Source: Acidobacteriota bacterium | GTDB taxonomy: Bacteria > Actinomycetota > Acidimicrobiia > Acidimicrobiales > RAAP-2 | Direction: 5' to 3' | Length of the DNA stretch: 64,000 bases | NCBI GenBank assembly: GCA_018970215.1 | Contig: JAGWWX010000002.1 | Span: forward strand, 1-64,000 | Part shown: in pieces, positions 1 to 9,055 of the stretch | How the letters are laid out: every line of letters begins with the position of its first letter | Numbering within the stretch: the first letter of the stretch is position 1 | Translations under genes and position numbers: made by a program | The notes under the pieces: generated by a model | Database searches by the model: none | The model's input: the letters and a program-made list of their open reading frames with translations, nothing else | What the model was told of the DNA's origin: nothing

Positions 1-1122
1 CTACTTTTTGTCCCGGTGACAATCGACGCTGCGGCGAAGGTGACGGCACCGTGGGAGCGTCGAGCGGCGCAGAAATACGTCGATGCGGCCGCACGACGCC
101 TCTCGAAAGTCCACCCTCGTGTCGTCGCCATTACGGGGAGTTACGGCAAGACGTCGACAAAACACCACCTGGCTGAACTGCTCGGCGCAACGTCGGGCGT
201 GGTACCCACCCCACGCAGTTTCAACAATCGTGCGGGACTGTCGCGGGCGATTAACGAACACCTCGGTGACGACACGCGAGTTTTCATAGCCGAAATGGGT
301 ACGTATGGACCCGGAGAGATTGCCGAGCTGTGCGAATGGTGTCCACCCGACATTGCCATCGTGACGGCAATTGGTCCGGTGCATCTGGAGCGAATGAAAT
401 CTCTCGAGGTAATTGAGGCGGCCAAGTTTGAGATCACGTCACGCGCCGCAACTGTTGTCGTAAATAGCGACGACCCTCGCCTCGCTTCCTGGGTTGACAC
501 GTTGAGAGCCTCGGGAAAACGAGTGGTAACCGCGGGTACCACACTGAACTGCCACGTCGCAATTGTGCCCGAGCGCGAACGCTGGCTCATTGCTCTTGAC
601 GGCGTCGTTCAGTCTGAGGTACTCCCCGTCATGGGAGTTCGCCCATCGAATGTCGCGTGTGCCGTGGCCGCTGCGTTTGAAATGGGACTCAGCGTGTACG
701 ACGTCAGTACGCGGATGACGCATCTCACGCCACCGCAGCATCGACTGACGGTGGTGCAAGTGCCCTCGGGTTTGACCGTTATTGACGACACATTTAATGC
801 CAACCCCGCGAGTTCTATCGTCGCGGTTCAGACGCTCACCGAAGTCCCGGTCACCGGGCGGCGCGTCGTCATTACGCCAGGCTTGGTCGAGCTGGGACCG
901 TCACAGGTCGTAGAAAATGAACTGCTCGGTGCGAGGATTCGAGCGGCGGGATGTGAGCTCATCACCGTTGCCCACACGAATGACGCCGCCCTGCGACACG
1001 GGTTCGGTGGCGTTACTCATCATGTCGCACAACGTGACGATGCAGTGTCGTGGGTTCGACAGCATCTCGGCCGTGATGATGCGGTGTTGTACTTAAATGA
1101 CCTGCCTGACCACTACCCTTAG
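1..1122 (+). CDS. MurF-like Mur ligase (5' end outside window)
   Basis: ATP-dependent amide ligase of the Mur family, probably UDP-MurNAc-tripeptide:D-Ala-D-Ala ligase or a close relative in peptidoglycan precursor synthesis. The P-loop GSYGKTSTK is followed by the central-domain motifs EMGTYGPGEI and AIGPVHLERM, the conserved NSDDPRL segment, and a C-terminal domain with DDTFNANPAS. The reading frame is open to base 1, so the GTG at 16 is probably internal. Family knowledge suggests that actinobacterial versions of this type carry an extra N-terminal membrane region, which would lie to the left. The next gene is D-Ala-D-Ala ligase, which makes the dipeptide MurF uses, so the pairing supports the cell-wall role. 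Exact substrate is inferred. Confidence 0.85.
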   Translation, partial: LLFVPVTIDAAAKVTAPWERRAAQKYVDAAARRLSKVHPRVVAITGSYGKTSTKHHLAELLGATSGVVPTPRSFNNRAGLSRAINEHLGDDTRVFIAEMGTYGPGEIAELCEWCPPDIAIVTAIGPVHLERMKSLEVIEAAKFEITSRAATVVVNSDDPRLASWVDTLRASGKRVVTAGTTLNCHVAIVPERERWLIALDGVVQSEVLPVMGVRPSNVACAVAAAFEMGLSVYDVSTRMTHLTPPQHRLTVVQVPSGLTVIDDTFNANPASSIVAVQTLTEVPVTGRRVVITPGLVELGPSQVVENELLGARIRAAGCELITVAHTNDAALRHGFGGVTHHVAQRDDAVSWVRQHLGRDDAVLYLNDLPDHYP

Positions 1123-1145
1123 TCTCCGATGGAAGCTGTGCGCTC

Positions 1146-2249
1146 GTGCTAGGTGTTCTCTTTGGCGGGCCGTCGCCCGAGCACGATATTTCGATACTCA
1201 CTGGTCTCCTTGCATTGCGTGAACTCAACTCATCGCACGATGACGTCGCGGGTCTGTACTGGACAAAGGCGGGTTCTTTTGTCATGATTCCGAACAATGT
1301 CGAGGCAGAATCGTTCGTCGACGGCCCACCGAAGGGTTCGACGGAACTCGACGTTCGGCTTGGTGCGACCTCTGGCTTTTATGTGGTGGGCGGGCGTCTC
1401 GGCCGCGATCGTCATCTGTCACTCGACGCTGTCGTTGTGGCAACTCACGGCGGACCGGGTGAAGACGGGACTCTGCAAGGTCTTCTCGATTCGATGAACA
1501 TTCCATATACCGGTCCTCACGTCGCGGGAGCGGCTCTCGGGATGGATAAGTGGGCCTTTGGTGCGGCAGTTTGCGCAGCCGAACTTCCTTCGCTACCTCG
1601 TGTTCTCCTCACGGAGGAGACGACCGACCTGCCGTTCCCCGGTCCCTACATTTTGAAGCCGCGTTTTGGGGGGTCGTCTATCGGCATCGATGTCGTTGCG
1701 GATCTGCCGACGGCTCGCGCCCGACTTCGCACGAACACTCACTTCGAGAGAGGTTGCGTCGTGGAGCCGTATCGTCCTGATCTCAGTGACATACAGGTGG
1801 CTGTTCGCTCGTTCCCCCAACTCCAGCTCTCGGCCATTGAGCGGCCCATTCGGAGTTCAGAGAATCGTGAGATTTTGGACTATCGCGACAAGTACGTGGG
1901 TGGTGAGGGGATGGTTTCGGCCCCACGCGAACTCCCGGCTCAGTTGTCCTCTGCTCGCGCCGACGAGATTCGAATGCTGACGAAAAAAGTGGCGGAAATT
2001 GCAATGTTGCGAGGCGTCGCCCGCATCGATTTCTTAATGAACGATTCGGAACTGTACGTAAATGAGATCAACACAATTCCGGGTTCGCTGTCAAAACATC
2101 TCTTTATCGAACCGCCCGTTTCATTTTCGTCGCTTCTCGGCGACCTCGTTGCGGAAGCGACCGCTCACCCGGCGCGCCGCTACTCCACTGCGGGCGCCGA
2201 CGGTCTCGTCCTACGTTCGGCCCAGTCCATCGCGTCGAAACTCGCCTAA
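1146..2249 (+). CDS. ddl: D-alanine--D-alanine ligase
   Basis: ATP-grasp enzyme joining two D-alanines for peptidoglycan precursors in the cytoplasm. The N-terminus LGVLFGGPSPEHDIS is the family signature. Further on are the HGGPGEDGTLQG loop, the IPYTGPH segment, the ATP-binding YILKPRFGGSSIG stretch, and the metal-binding VNEINTIPGSLS near the C-terminus. At 367 residues it is of normal length. The start is GTG 1146, 24 bases after the Mur ligase stop; an upstream ATG at 1133 is out of frame and soon closed. Its last 39 bases overlap the end of the convergent BTAD gene. Confidence 0.93.
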   Translation: MLGVLFGGPSPEHDISILTGLLALRELNSSHDDVAGLYWTKAGSFVMIPNNVEAESFVDGPPKGSTELDVRLGATSGFYVVGGRLGRDRHLSLDAVVVATHGGPGEDGTLQGLLDSMNIPYTGPHVAGAALGMDKWAFGAAVCAAELPSLPRVLLTEETTDLPFPGPYILKPRFGGSSIGIDVVADLPTARARLRTNTHFERGCVVEPYRPDLSDIQVAVRSFPQLQLSAIERPIRSSENREILDYRDKYVGGEGMVSAPRELPAQLSSARADEIRMLTKKVAEIAMLRGVARIDFLMNDSELYVNEINTIPGSLSKHLFIEPPVSFSSLLGDLVAEATAHPARRYSTAGADGLVLRSAQSIASKLA

Positions 2250-3716
2250 ACGCCCTTCGTCGGTGGTGGCGAGCGGATGAAACGTGTCGAAACGCCTCAT
2301 AGCGTCACGAGCGAACCACGAGAGAGCCGTATCACCTGTGGCGTCGGCAATCTCGAGAAGTTCCACAACAGCCTTCTCTACACTCCTCTGCACGCGATGG
2401 AGGTGACCTTCAGCGAGAAACCACTCGTACCCTCGTGGTTCCCCACTCAGTGGTTCTCCACGAATGAGTTCGAGCGCCCGGGTGAGCGTGGCACGACGTA
2501 CCGCGATGTCGCCGACCAGACCATCCTCGACGGCAGTAAGGAACTGTTCGATATCGCTGATGACGTCGAACGCTCGGTACATCCCCTGCGGTCCGACCGG
2601 CAGCAAACGAGGGGTTCCATCGATCTGACCCAAGCTTCGTCGGAGTGCTGAAGCAACGTTATTGAGCGTGCGGATAGAGGCATCACCACGCCGAGAACCA
2701 AGAACACGAGTCCGAAGTCGGTCTCCGGAAACCGGCGTTGAGGGATGCGTGGCGAGATACGCCAGCATCTCGGTGCACTTTCGTCGGACGTCCGAGTCGA
2801 GCGGACACACGAGGCCGTGAATCTCCGCCGTGGGGCCGAGAAGGCTGATGACGACCGATGGCGCGGCACTCGTCGACGCCACCACGCACTTTTCAGCAAT
2901 TGCGGGATCCACGTCCTCGATCCCTGCGTGCACAACGACGGTCGCTTCATCGTCACGTAAGACGAGAGCCTGCAACGTCTCAATGAGAGACGTTGACACA
3001 ATGACGCGTCCTCGCGGATGTAGTGCGATTGCCGTTCGGCGAAGGTCGTCGGGCGTCACCGTGGGCGGAAGGTCAAGCCGCGTACCAACCTGTGCGTGTG
3101 CCATTGTCCAGTGGTCGGCGTGATAGCTGACGGGGACGACGACCGTCGGTCGCGAGGTAGTCATCACATTCGCGGTCGCGTGATCACTAATTGTAACCCG
3201 CCCACACGTCGATTCCCCAATGAGTCGTATCAAGGCGTAGAGAAATCCATCGTTTCTTTGCCGGAGGATGTCGATGTCGGCCTCGATCTCTCCCTCATCG
3301 AGAACGGTCCTCAGTTGCGCCAGTTCGTCTCGTCGACGCTTGGCCGCTAAGGCCACGGGAATCGAAATCGGGGAGAGGGCTAGGAGGGAGTGATCCGCTT
3401 TTGGCGGCGAAGGAGTGGCGGCGCTCGCCCACGTGGGAACCAAAAAAGAAGCCATCGAGATGATCGCCCCAGCCAGCCACGCGATGCCACCCGTCTGCAC
3501 GCGTCCTCGCGCTTCGCCGATGACTGCCACTGCTAAGCGCACCGCAATGTAGCTCCACAAAACCAGAACCACACCCAGCCCAAAGTGCAGCGCCGAATAG
3601 GACAGCGACGTCGGTCGCGACCATACGGCCGTGACGGTGATCGGCACCGCGATGAGGTAGGCGCCCGTGGAGAGGCCCGAACCTATATCTCTTAGGCGGT
3701 GGCGAATGTCTGCCAT
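2211..3716 (-). CDS. Membrane-anchored BTAD/winged-helix regulator
   Basis: About 501 residues. Three hydrophobic segments near the N-terminus (AYLIAVPITVTAVW, FGLGVVLVLWSYIAVRLAVAV, LAGAIISMASFLVPTW) precede a soluble region. From roughly residue 280 the chain resembles an SARP-type winged helix (a LLGPTAEIHG strand, then MLAYLATHPSTPVSGDRLRTR) followed by a helical bacterial transcriptional activator domain (SDIEQFLTAVEDG through to the C-terminus). Such proteins are known in actinobacteria beside pilus or secretion genes, but no such genes are seen here. ATG 3716 is preferred because the earlier start at 3752 would lengthen the overlap with the upstream gene. Whether it binds DNA is inference. 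Confidence 0.6.
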   Translation of the reverse strand: MADIRHRLRDIGSGLSTGAYLIAVPITVTAVWSRPTSLSYSALHFGLGVVLVLWSYIAVRLAVAVIGEARGRVQTGGIAWLAGAIISMASFLVPTWASAATPSPPKADHSLLALSPISIPVALAAKRRRDELAQLRTVLDEGEIEADIDILRQRNDGFLYALIRLIGESTCGRVTISDHATANVMTTSRPTVVVPVSYHADHWTMAHAQVGTRLDLPPTVTPDDLRRTAIALHPRGRVIVSTSLIETLQALVLRDDEATVVVHAGIEDVDPAIAEKCVVASTSAAPSVVISLLGPTAEIHGLVCPLDSDVRRKCTEMLAYLATHPSTPVSGDRLRTRVLGSRRGDASIRTLNNVASALRRSLGQIDGTPRLLPVGPQGMYRAFDVISDIEQFLTAVEDGLVGDIAVRRATLTRALELIRGEPLSGEPRGYEWFLAEGHLHRVQRSVEKAVVELLEIADATGDTALSWFARDAMRRFDTFHPLATTDEGRLGEFRRDGLGRT

Positions 3717-4264
3717 TGGGAGAGAGATTGGGTAGTGATTGCGACGGTACACACGCCACTATCGGTATTGGTAATAACGATCTGAGCACCTTTTTCGATG
3801 CGGCACGTCCCGTCAAAGACCGCAATGTCAGCCGGCGCAGTGACAACAAGTTCGATCGCCGAGCGTGGCGAAACTGTGAGGAACGATAAGGGTGCACCCG
3901 GCGAACCGACCACGCCACGTGAGAGCGCCACGCGCGGAGCGGTGGGCGTGGGCACGTCAACGTTCACATTCGTGGTCGTCGGAGAGACACTCGTCGGCTG
4001 CCGTGGTACTGCCGGCCCCGCCGGCGGTCTCTGCCGAGCGACCTCGTGAGATGTGGGTGTCGGGGTGGGTGAATCATGGACTACGAGTGTGCTCGTCACC
4101 GTGGGATCTAACGCGAGGTGATGCCGTGGGGAAGACGGTGTTGCAATGACGAGCAGTGCGAGAGTGACGACGGATGACAAGGCAAGGGGAATTGACATCA
4201 CGGGCCGAGAACCGCCACGAACTCCCATGTCGGCACCGTACGACTTTTTTACGTGCTCGTCCAT
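3692..4264 (-). CDS. Pro/Thr-rich membrane-anchored or secreted protein, unknown
   Basis: 190 residues with no family recognised. A positively charged N-terminus (DEHVKKSYG) is followed by one hydrophobic segment (IPLALSSVVTLALLVIA), which could be a signal anchor. Next come a Pro/Thr/Ser-rich stretch (residues about 60-110, with PTPTPTS and SPTTTNVNVDVPTPT) and a short C-terminal domain rich in beta-type residues, including a Cys pair in GTCRIEKG and SGVCTVAI. It lies six bases after the HTH gene and overlaps the BTAD gene, so the three are probably co-transcribed leftward. A cell-surface sensor or ligand for the BTAD protein is possible but unsupported. Confidence 0.6.
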   Translation of the reverse strand: MDEHVKKSYGADMGVRGGSRPVMSIPLALSSVVTLALLVIATPSSPRHHLALDPTVTSTLVVHDSPTPTPTSHEVARQRPPAGPAVPRQPTSVSPTTTNVNVDVPTPTAPRVALSRGVVGSPGAPLSFLTVSPRSAIELVVTAPADIAVFDGTCRIEKGAQIVITNTDSGVCTVAITTQSLSQWQTFATA

Positions 4265-4270
4265 AGCGCC

Positions 4271-4972
4271 CTACAGCAAATGTTGGCGAGCAAACTCTTG
4301 TAGTTCACTTTGGAGATGACGCACCGATACACCTTCTTCATCCGCTAATGCGTGGAGAGGCTGATTCGCAAACACACGTAACCACGTGAGGCGTACGAGG
4401 CGCCGATGCTCGACGTGTCGGCCAAGAATCTCAAGGCGAGCGCTCAGCGTAGAAACCGCGGGACTTACCGCTGTTTCTGGTACATCGCTGGCAATACGCC
4501 GCCGCAGTTCCTTTTCCTTCAACAGCCACCGGCGAAGCCGCCCTCGCAGGGCGGACAACAGATCCGGCGCGGCGTATTGGCGGGACTGACCGGCCCACTC
4601 GCCAATGAGATCGCTCAACATCGCGATCGCTTCGGAGAGTACGTCGCTGGGCCGCTCAATGATTCCACGACCAAATTTGAGCTGTCGACAGGTACTGACT
4701 ACACCCGGCAGAAGCGTCTGCAATAAGGCACGGTGAACGAATTTTTCACGTGCCTCCATGAGCAGCACCTGGATAACGAAAGAGCGTTGCTCCACGCTCA
4801 GTCCCTGACGAGGTTCAAGGCGAAGAAGGACGCCGCTGAAATCGACTTCGTTGCTGAGAAAGGGCAGAGAGTGTCGCTCGACGACGAGATTCCACGCGTG
4901 ACGTGATTCCGATGAGCGACTGATGTCACTCCATTCTTGACGAAGTAGCTCTAGGACATCGTGTGTGATCAT
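4271..4972 (-). CDS. HTH protein resembling a sigma-factor region, unknown
   Basis: 233 residues from ATG 4972 (MITHDVLELLRQEW); the codons upstream look non-coding. The protein is helical and charged throughout. A C-terminal helix-turn-helix-like stretch (ANQPLHALADEEGVSVRHLQ) resembles sigma-70 region 4 or an ECF-like HTH. It heads the group with the anchored protein and the BTAD regulator, giving a three-gene leftward set. I do not recognise a named family. Regulation of an envelope process is plausible from the company it keeps and from the adjacent cell-wall ligases, but this is inference. Confidence 0.5.
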   Translation of the reverse strand: MITHDVLELLRQEWSDISRSSESRHAWNLVVERHSLPFLSNEVDFSGVLLRLEPRQGLSVEQRSFVIQVLLMEAREKFVHRALLQTLLPGVVSTCRQLKFGRGIIERPSDVLSEAIAMLSDLIGEWAGQSRQYAAPDLLSALRGRLRRWLLKEKELRRRIASDVPETAVSPAVSTLSARLEILGRHVEHRRLVRLTWLRVFANQPLHALADEEGVSVRHLQSELQEFARQHLL

Positions 4973-5206
4973 GGGTACGACTGTGGCGATGCTCACGCAC
5001 GTTTCGCTACCACGGTCGACGCACTGATGAACGCACTGGTTGATGAGCGAATTCGTGTGATAACGACACCCAATCGCCCGACGTGTCACGACCTGGGTCA
5101 TGCGAGCCACATGTGGCAGCTACGTCAGGAGTTTGACGTCGGGGGATTGGTTGGGCAGCGTGTGAGCATGGTTCTTCGGGCGGGCTCGCGTGACAGTGGG
5201 AATGTC

Positions 5207-5578
5207 CTAGTAGTAGTAATCACCACTTCGAATCGTTGCACACTGCATTCTGAGAGTCGGCACAACGGAGTCAACTCCCACCCGATGGACTTCCGAGAGT
5301 GAAGTGGCAAATGCGGTCCAGTGCCCGTTTTGCGTGGAAGCACGAGCCGCAAAGTGGGTGGCTCGCATGAATTCGCGTCGGGTTGTCGCCCGCAACTGCG
5401 ACCTAACGGGGTCCGTGGGGTCCAACGTCAAGGAGCGGTCGAATGCGCGTAAGCCTCTTTCAACATGATCGCAGGCTTGCTGCACGCCAGTGAGACCAGC
5501 CTGCCCACAACCCGCCAGCAAAAGTCCGCCGAAAATGAGTAGTCCGGCAAGTCCCGCGCGGCGAGTTAGCGCGGCCAT
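5207..5578 (-). CDS. Putative lipoprotein, unknown function
   Basis: 123 residues from ATG 5578, which gives a good type II signal peptide: MAALTRRAGLAGL, then the lipobox LLLAGC with Cys24 as the lipidated residue. A longer start at 5620 would only add a hydrophilic leader. The mature part has two more cysteines (ACDHVERG and MQCATIR), which could form a disulfide, and is mostly helical. It overlaps the end of the upstream gene by 13 bases and so is probably co-transcribed with it. The function is unknown. Confidence 0.6.
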   Translation of the reverse strand: MAALTRRAGLAGLLIFGGLLLAGCGQAGLTGVQQACDHVERGLRAFDRSLTLDPTDPVRSQLRATTRREFMRATHFAARASTQNGHWTAFATSLSEVHRVGVDSVVPTLRMQCATIRSGDYYY

Positions 5579-6123
5579 GATTCGGCGGCGGACAGCAAGA
5601 AGTTCGAGACCGTTTGACACTTGTCGAATACTTCGCAGACGGGAGAGGTTCCTTGAATCACTGAGGCAAGGGATATTGGAGCACGCGCCGTGATCGTGAC
5701 GCGCCGTTCGCCACTTTCCGTCGCGCTCGCAAAGGTGTCAGTGGCTGCAATGTCCAGAGGAAAGTTCACGCCACCGATTGGTGCAAGATCAATTGTCAGC
5801 CGCAGAAGATCTGGTCCCTGAGCCATTGGTGGTAGCTGCCACGTGATGACGAGGGGAAAATGAAAATCGTCGTCCGGCTCTTCATCATCCCCCAACGTGG
5901 CCATGGCGTCTTCAAACGCCAACAAAGTACGAGGGTCAACGTCGAGCGAAAGATGCAACTCCACGGGCCCACCGCAGGCTTCATCGGGGTGGAGTTCTAT
6001 CTCCCACGCTTGCCGCAGGGAATATGTTTCGACAAAGTGCCGCTCGTCGTGGACGTGAAATCCATGGTCCACTGCGTGGTCTTTTAAGTCCGCGACGAAG
6101 CCGGCTACGTCGATTGCTGCCAT
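5566..6123 (-). CDS. Conserved hypothetical protein
   Basis: 185 residues from ATG 6123 (MAAIDVAGFVADLKDHAVDHG). No signal peptide or membrane segment. The composition is acidic with alternating beta-type stretches (VELHLSLDVDPRTLLAF, HFPLVITWQLPP) and an acidic turn (LGDDEEPDDDFHF). I do not recognise the family. It is divergent from the inositol-phosphatase-like gene with 36 bases between the two starts, and it precedes the lipoprotein gene. Confidence 0.55.
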   Translation of the reverse strand: MAAIDVAGFVADLKDHAVDHGFHVHDERHFVETYSLRQAWEIELHPDEACGGPVELHLSLDVDPRTLLAFEDAMATLGDDEEPDDDFHFPLVITWQLPPMAQGPDLLRLTIDLAPIGGVNFPLDIAATDTFASATESGERRVTITARAPISLASVIQGTSPVCEVFDKCQTVSNFLLSAAESWPR

Positions 6124-6147
6124 CGGGTGACAGACTACCCGCACCAC

Positions 6148-6153
6148 TACGGT
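6148..6153 (+). promoter_or_regulatory. -10 element, leaderless start of the IMPase-like gene
   Basis: TACGGT followed by exactly six bases and then ATG 6160. It favours 6160 over the GTG at 6127, which would leave only three bases to the divergent gene. Confidence 0.5.
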
Positions 6154-6159
6154 GGCTGT

Positions 6160-6900
6160 ATGGGTCCCGACCGAATCCTTCAAACCCTTCAGGACTGTGC
6201 CGATGCCGTGGGCGCGGTGTACGGCGAATTTCAAGGTCGTGGATTTAGTGGCGCGCGTGACACCCAATACCACTTAGACGTGGCGGCCGATGCCGCCGCT
6301 CTGGCGGTTTTACTCGGTGCGAGCTGGCGAGTGATAAGCGAAGAGTCGGGCGATTCGGGTGGGACAGATGACGACACCATCGTTGTCGTTGACCCAATTG
6401 ACGGCTCTACAAACTGCGATCGCGGCATCCCTTTCTTCACAACGAGTTTGGCTGTCATTGAAAAGGGCGAACTCGTCGCCGCTTTGGTCCGAAATCACGC
6501 CGACGGCCAGACGTACACGGCGATTCGGGGCGGCGGGGCATACCGAAATGATGTGCGAATCACGCCGAGTGCTCAAAAAACAGTGCGAGGTGCACTCGTC
6601 AGTTTCTCGGGCCACCCGGAGCGTCACGTTGGATGGGGTCAGATTCGGGCACTCGGAGCGGCCAGCCTTGAAGGCTGCTACGTCGCGGATGGTCGACTCG
6701 ATCTCTATACCGTCGCCCAAAGGTCGTCACTGTCAACTTGGGACTACCTGGCCGCCTGTCTCATAGCGAGAGAAGCGGGTGCGGTGGTGCTGAACTACGG
6801 CAGCGACGAACTCGTTGCCTGGGACCGCCGTCCCCGGTCGCCTCTCTTTGCGGCTACCCCCGAACTCGCACAGGAATTTCTGGCTCTCGGGCCCCTCTAG
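6160..6900 (+). CDS. Inositol monophosphatase family phosphatase
   Basis: Mg-dependent phosphomonoesterase of the IMPase/FBPase/CysQ superfamily, 246 residues. The metal site is complete: SEESG (first Glu), VVDPIDGSTN (the DPxDGSTN signature) and STWDYLAACLIAREAGA (the C-terminal WDxxA motif). The substrate could be inositol phosphate, histidinol phosphate or 3'-phosphoadenosine phosphate; the sequence does not decide. It lies just upstream of tRNA-Val and diverges from the unknown gene at 5566-6123. Confidence 0.85.
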   Translation: MGPDRILQTLQDCADAVGAVYGEFQGRGFSGARDTQYHLDVAADAAALAVLLGASWRVISEESGDSGGTDDDTIVVVDPIDGSTNCDRGIPFFTTSLAVIEKGELVAALVRNHADGQTYTAIRGGGAYRNDVRITPSAQKTVRGALVSFSGHPERHVGWGQIRALGAASLEGCYVADGRLDLYTVAQRSSLSTWDYLAACLIAREAGAVVLNYGSDELVAWDRRPRSPLFAATPELAQEFLALGPL

Positions 6901-6913
6901 GCTGAGTGACCGC

Positions 6914-6990
6914 GGGCGCTTAGCTCAGTTGGTTAGAGCAGCTGGCTTACAACCAGCAGGTCGGGGGTTCGAGTCCCTCAGCGCCCACCA
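6914..6990 (+). tRNA. tRNA-Val (anticodon TAC)
   Basis: Cloverleaf with a 7-bp acceptor stem GGGCGCT/AGCGCCC, D-loop AGCTCAGTTGG, anticodon stem-loop GCTGG-CTTACAA-CCAGC giving anticodon TAC, and T-arm GGGGGTTCGAGTCCCTC. The 3' CCA is encoded at 6988-6990. Confidence 0.96.
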
Positions 6991-7027
6991 CCCCGCCAAG
7001 GGGAGTAGTAGCGTCAGGTCAGGACTC

Positions 7028-9055
7028 ATGACTGATTATCGCCCTCGCCACCGTGGCCTGTTCGCGGGGTTCGCCCTCGCCGCCATTTTGGGCGTGTTGT
7101 CGTATGGATTGAACCCGGGTTCGGCGTGGGCCGGTGGATATCCCGGACCGATAGCACAGCCCGGTACGCCGACCACCATTCCGGGGCAGGGAATTGGTCG
7201 CGTCGATGACGGTTCGGAAGCTCAACCATTTTACGTGTGTGGATTTGATGTCTCGAACGACACCAACAACTCCCGCTCGACCGCAACAATTTACGTCAAT
7301 GGTGCTCGCTTAAAGGATTTGGCTATCGACGAAAATGGATGTGTCACTGTCGTTGTTTCCGTCTTTTCTCTTGCGACGGGAACGGTCAAAGACAGAAACA
7401 CGACGACGGTGTGGATCACGATCAACGGGGGGCGTCGAGTCGAGGTTCCGCGAGGCACTGTTCGATTGAAAATTGTTGGCGTGAAGTCAGACCACTTTGG
7501 ACAAAATCGTGAAGACGTTGCCGCCATCGTTCCGATGTTGACTGCCGTGCGTGTTGTTCCAACCACCACGACAACGACAACGACAACAACTTCGACAACG
7601 TCTACGACATCAACCTCAACCTCAACGACGACGACCACGGTTCCTCGTTCAACGACGACAACAGTCCCCGGTACCACCGTGCCAACAACACTTCCGCCAA
7701 CAACGATTCCAGGCCAGACGACGACCACTACGTTGCCGCCTCCGTCAACAACAGTTCCGATCCCCACGACGACCACGACAACCATTGCGGGCGAGCCGGT
7801 AAAGACAACGACAACGACGGTGTATGTCGCGGAGTCGACAACAACAATCCCTAAAGCCATCACGTCTTCACCACAGACAGTCCAGAAGTCGGCATCTCAG
7901 GTGACGGCAGTTGCTGCCGTCAGTACGGCCGCGGCAACGGCCGCGTCCTCGGCAACTGCCGCTACTCAGGCTGCTTCGGCTGCAGCACAGGCTGCACGAG
8001 CTGCAGCCGCTGCTGCACAGGCGGCGTCGAGTGCATCGTCTGCTGCGCAGGCGGCAACGAGTTTGCCGACATCCATCCCAACGGGCGGCGGCGTTCCTCT
8101 CGGTGGCGGATTACCGACTGGCGGTGGTGTGCCAGGTGGTGCCACTCCATCTGTTCCCCGGATCCCGACGACACCTTCTGTTCCTACTCCGCCGCCGGCT
8201 GCCCCGACACCGCCACCGACCGCACCGACCGCACCAACCGCACCAACCGCACCAACCGCACCAACTGCACCAACTGCACCAACTGCACCAACTGCACCAA
8301 CTGCACCAACTGCACCGACCGCACCGACCGCACCAAGCACTCCGGCCGCCCCGAGCGCTCCGACTGGTGGTGCGGCGCCCAGTGCACCGTCGGGTCCTCC
8401 GGGTTCAACTCCAAGCGGTGGCGGTGCTCCAAGTGGCGGCGCGGCACCATCTGCGCCAAGCAGTGGATCGGCCGCGAGCGAGCCGACTCCGACTCCCCGA
8501 CCCAGTGCTCCGAGCGGCGGCGGAGTTCCAAGTGGCGGCGCAGCACCGTCGGCGCCAGGTTCAACATCCGAGCCCACTCCAACGAGTACGCCACGACCAA
8601 CTGCTCCCACTACTCCCAACGAACCAACCCCGCCCCCGTCGAGCGGAACCTCCAGTCCGACCAGCGGATCTGCACCTAGCGGTGGCGGCGCACCTTCGGG
8701 GAGTTCGAGTCAGCCTTCATCGCCAACCGGTGGGGGATCGACCTCCCCGAGCTCGGGTTCGAGCGGTGGCAGCGGACCTGGCTCCAGCGGCAGTTCTAGT
8801 TCAAGCGGCGGTGGTTCCAGCTCGAGCTCTGGTTCGAGCGGTAGCTCTGGCTCTGGCTCTGGTTCGGGTGGCGGCTCAGGTTCTGGTTCGGGTGGCGGCT
8901 CAGGTTCTGGTTCGGGTGGCGGCTCAGGTTCTGGTTCAGGTGGCGGCTCGGGTTCAGGTGGCGGCTCAGGTTCTGGTTCAGGTGGCAACCGCGCACAGGG
9001 TGATAATTCAGATGGCGGTAATTCAGGCGATGCCCCCACAGGAGGTGATGCCTAA
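7028..9055 (+). CDS. Secreted low-complexity (Thr, Ala, Pro-Thr-Ala, Gly-Ser) surface protein
   Basis: 675 residues. A signal peptide or signal anchor ([19 protein letters not shown], then SAWAGG) leads to a folded N-terminal domain of about 140 residues with two cysteines (FYVCGFDVS and ENGCVTVVV). After residue about 178 the chain is almost entirely low complexity: Thr/Ser runs broken by TTTVP units, an Ala/Gln-rich segment, a run of Pro-Thr-Ala repeats, Gly-Gly-Pro-Ser segments, and a C-terminal Ser-Gly repeat region ending in an acidic tail. The Thr stretches are likely O-glycosylated linkers (inference). ATG 7028 is chosen because it gives a signal peptide and lies after the tRNA. Its stop overlaps the next start (TAATG), so the two products are probably made together. 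No sortase motif or C-terminal anchor is seen. Confidence 0.75.
   Translation: MTDYRPRHRGLFAGFALAAILGVLSYGLNPGSAWAGGYPGPIAQPGTPTTIPGQGIGRVDDGSEAQPFYVCGFDVSNDTNNSRSTATIYVNGARLKDLAIDENGCVTVVVSVFSLATGTVKDRNTTTVWITINGGRRVEVPRGTVRLKIVGVKSDHFGQNREDVAAIVPMLTAVRVVPTTTTTTTTTTSTTSTTSTSTSTTTTTVPRSTTTTVPGTTVPTTLPPTTIPGQTTTTTLPPPSTTVPIPTTTTTTIAGEPVKTTTTTVYVAESTTTIPKAITSSPQTVQKSASQVTAVAAVSTAAATAASSATAATQAASAAAQAARAAAAAAQAASSASSAAQAATSLPTSIPTGGGVPLGGGLPTGGGVPGGATPSVPRIPTTPSVPTPPPAAPTPPPTAPTAPTAPTAPTAPTAPTAPTAPTAPTAPTAPTAPTAPSTPAAPSAPTGGAAPSAPSGPPGSTPSGGGAPSGGAAPSAPSSGSAASEPTPTPRPSAPSGGGVPSGGAAPSAPGSTSEPTPTSTPRPTAPTTPNEPTPPPSSGTSSPTSGSAPSGGGAPSGSSSQPSSPTGGGSTSPSSGSSGGSGPGSSGSSSSSGGGSSSSSGSSGSSGSGSGSGGGSGSGSGGGSGSGSGGGSGSGSGGGSGSGGGSGSGSGGNRAQGDNSDGGNSGDAPTGGDA
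8213..8338 (+). repeat. 9-bp tandem repeats encoding Pro-Thr-Ala
   Basis: About a dozen direct copies of the unit GCACCAACC or its variants GCACCAACT and GCACCGACC, all in frame. The central copies are identical in their third-position choice (ACT), which suggests recent slippage or unequal exchange. Copy number is likely to vary between strains. Confidence 0.9.
8861..8986 (+). repeat. 24-bp tandem repeats encoding Gly-Ser
   Basis: Three near-identical 24-base units beginning GGTTCGGGTGGCGGCTCAGG, then an 18-base partial unit, another 24-base unit and a 12-base remnant. All are in frame and encode GSGGGSGS. The arrangement indicates expansion and contraction by recombination within the coding sequence. 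Confidence 0.9.

Noticed and set aside
4961-5302. Open frame of 113 codons on the plus strand between the HTH and lipoprotein genes
   Set aside because: It overlaps the starts and ends of two better-supported minus-strand genes, with no recognisable domain and no upstream signal.
8861-8986. Regular short repeats that could suggest a CRISPR array
   Set aside because: The units are contiguous with no unique spacers and encode Gly-Ser in frame.
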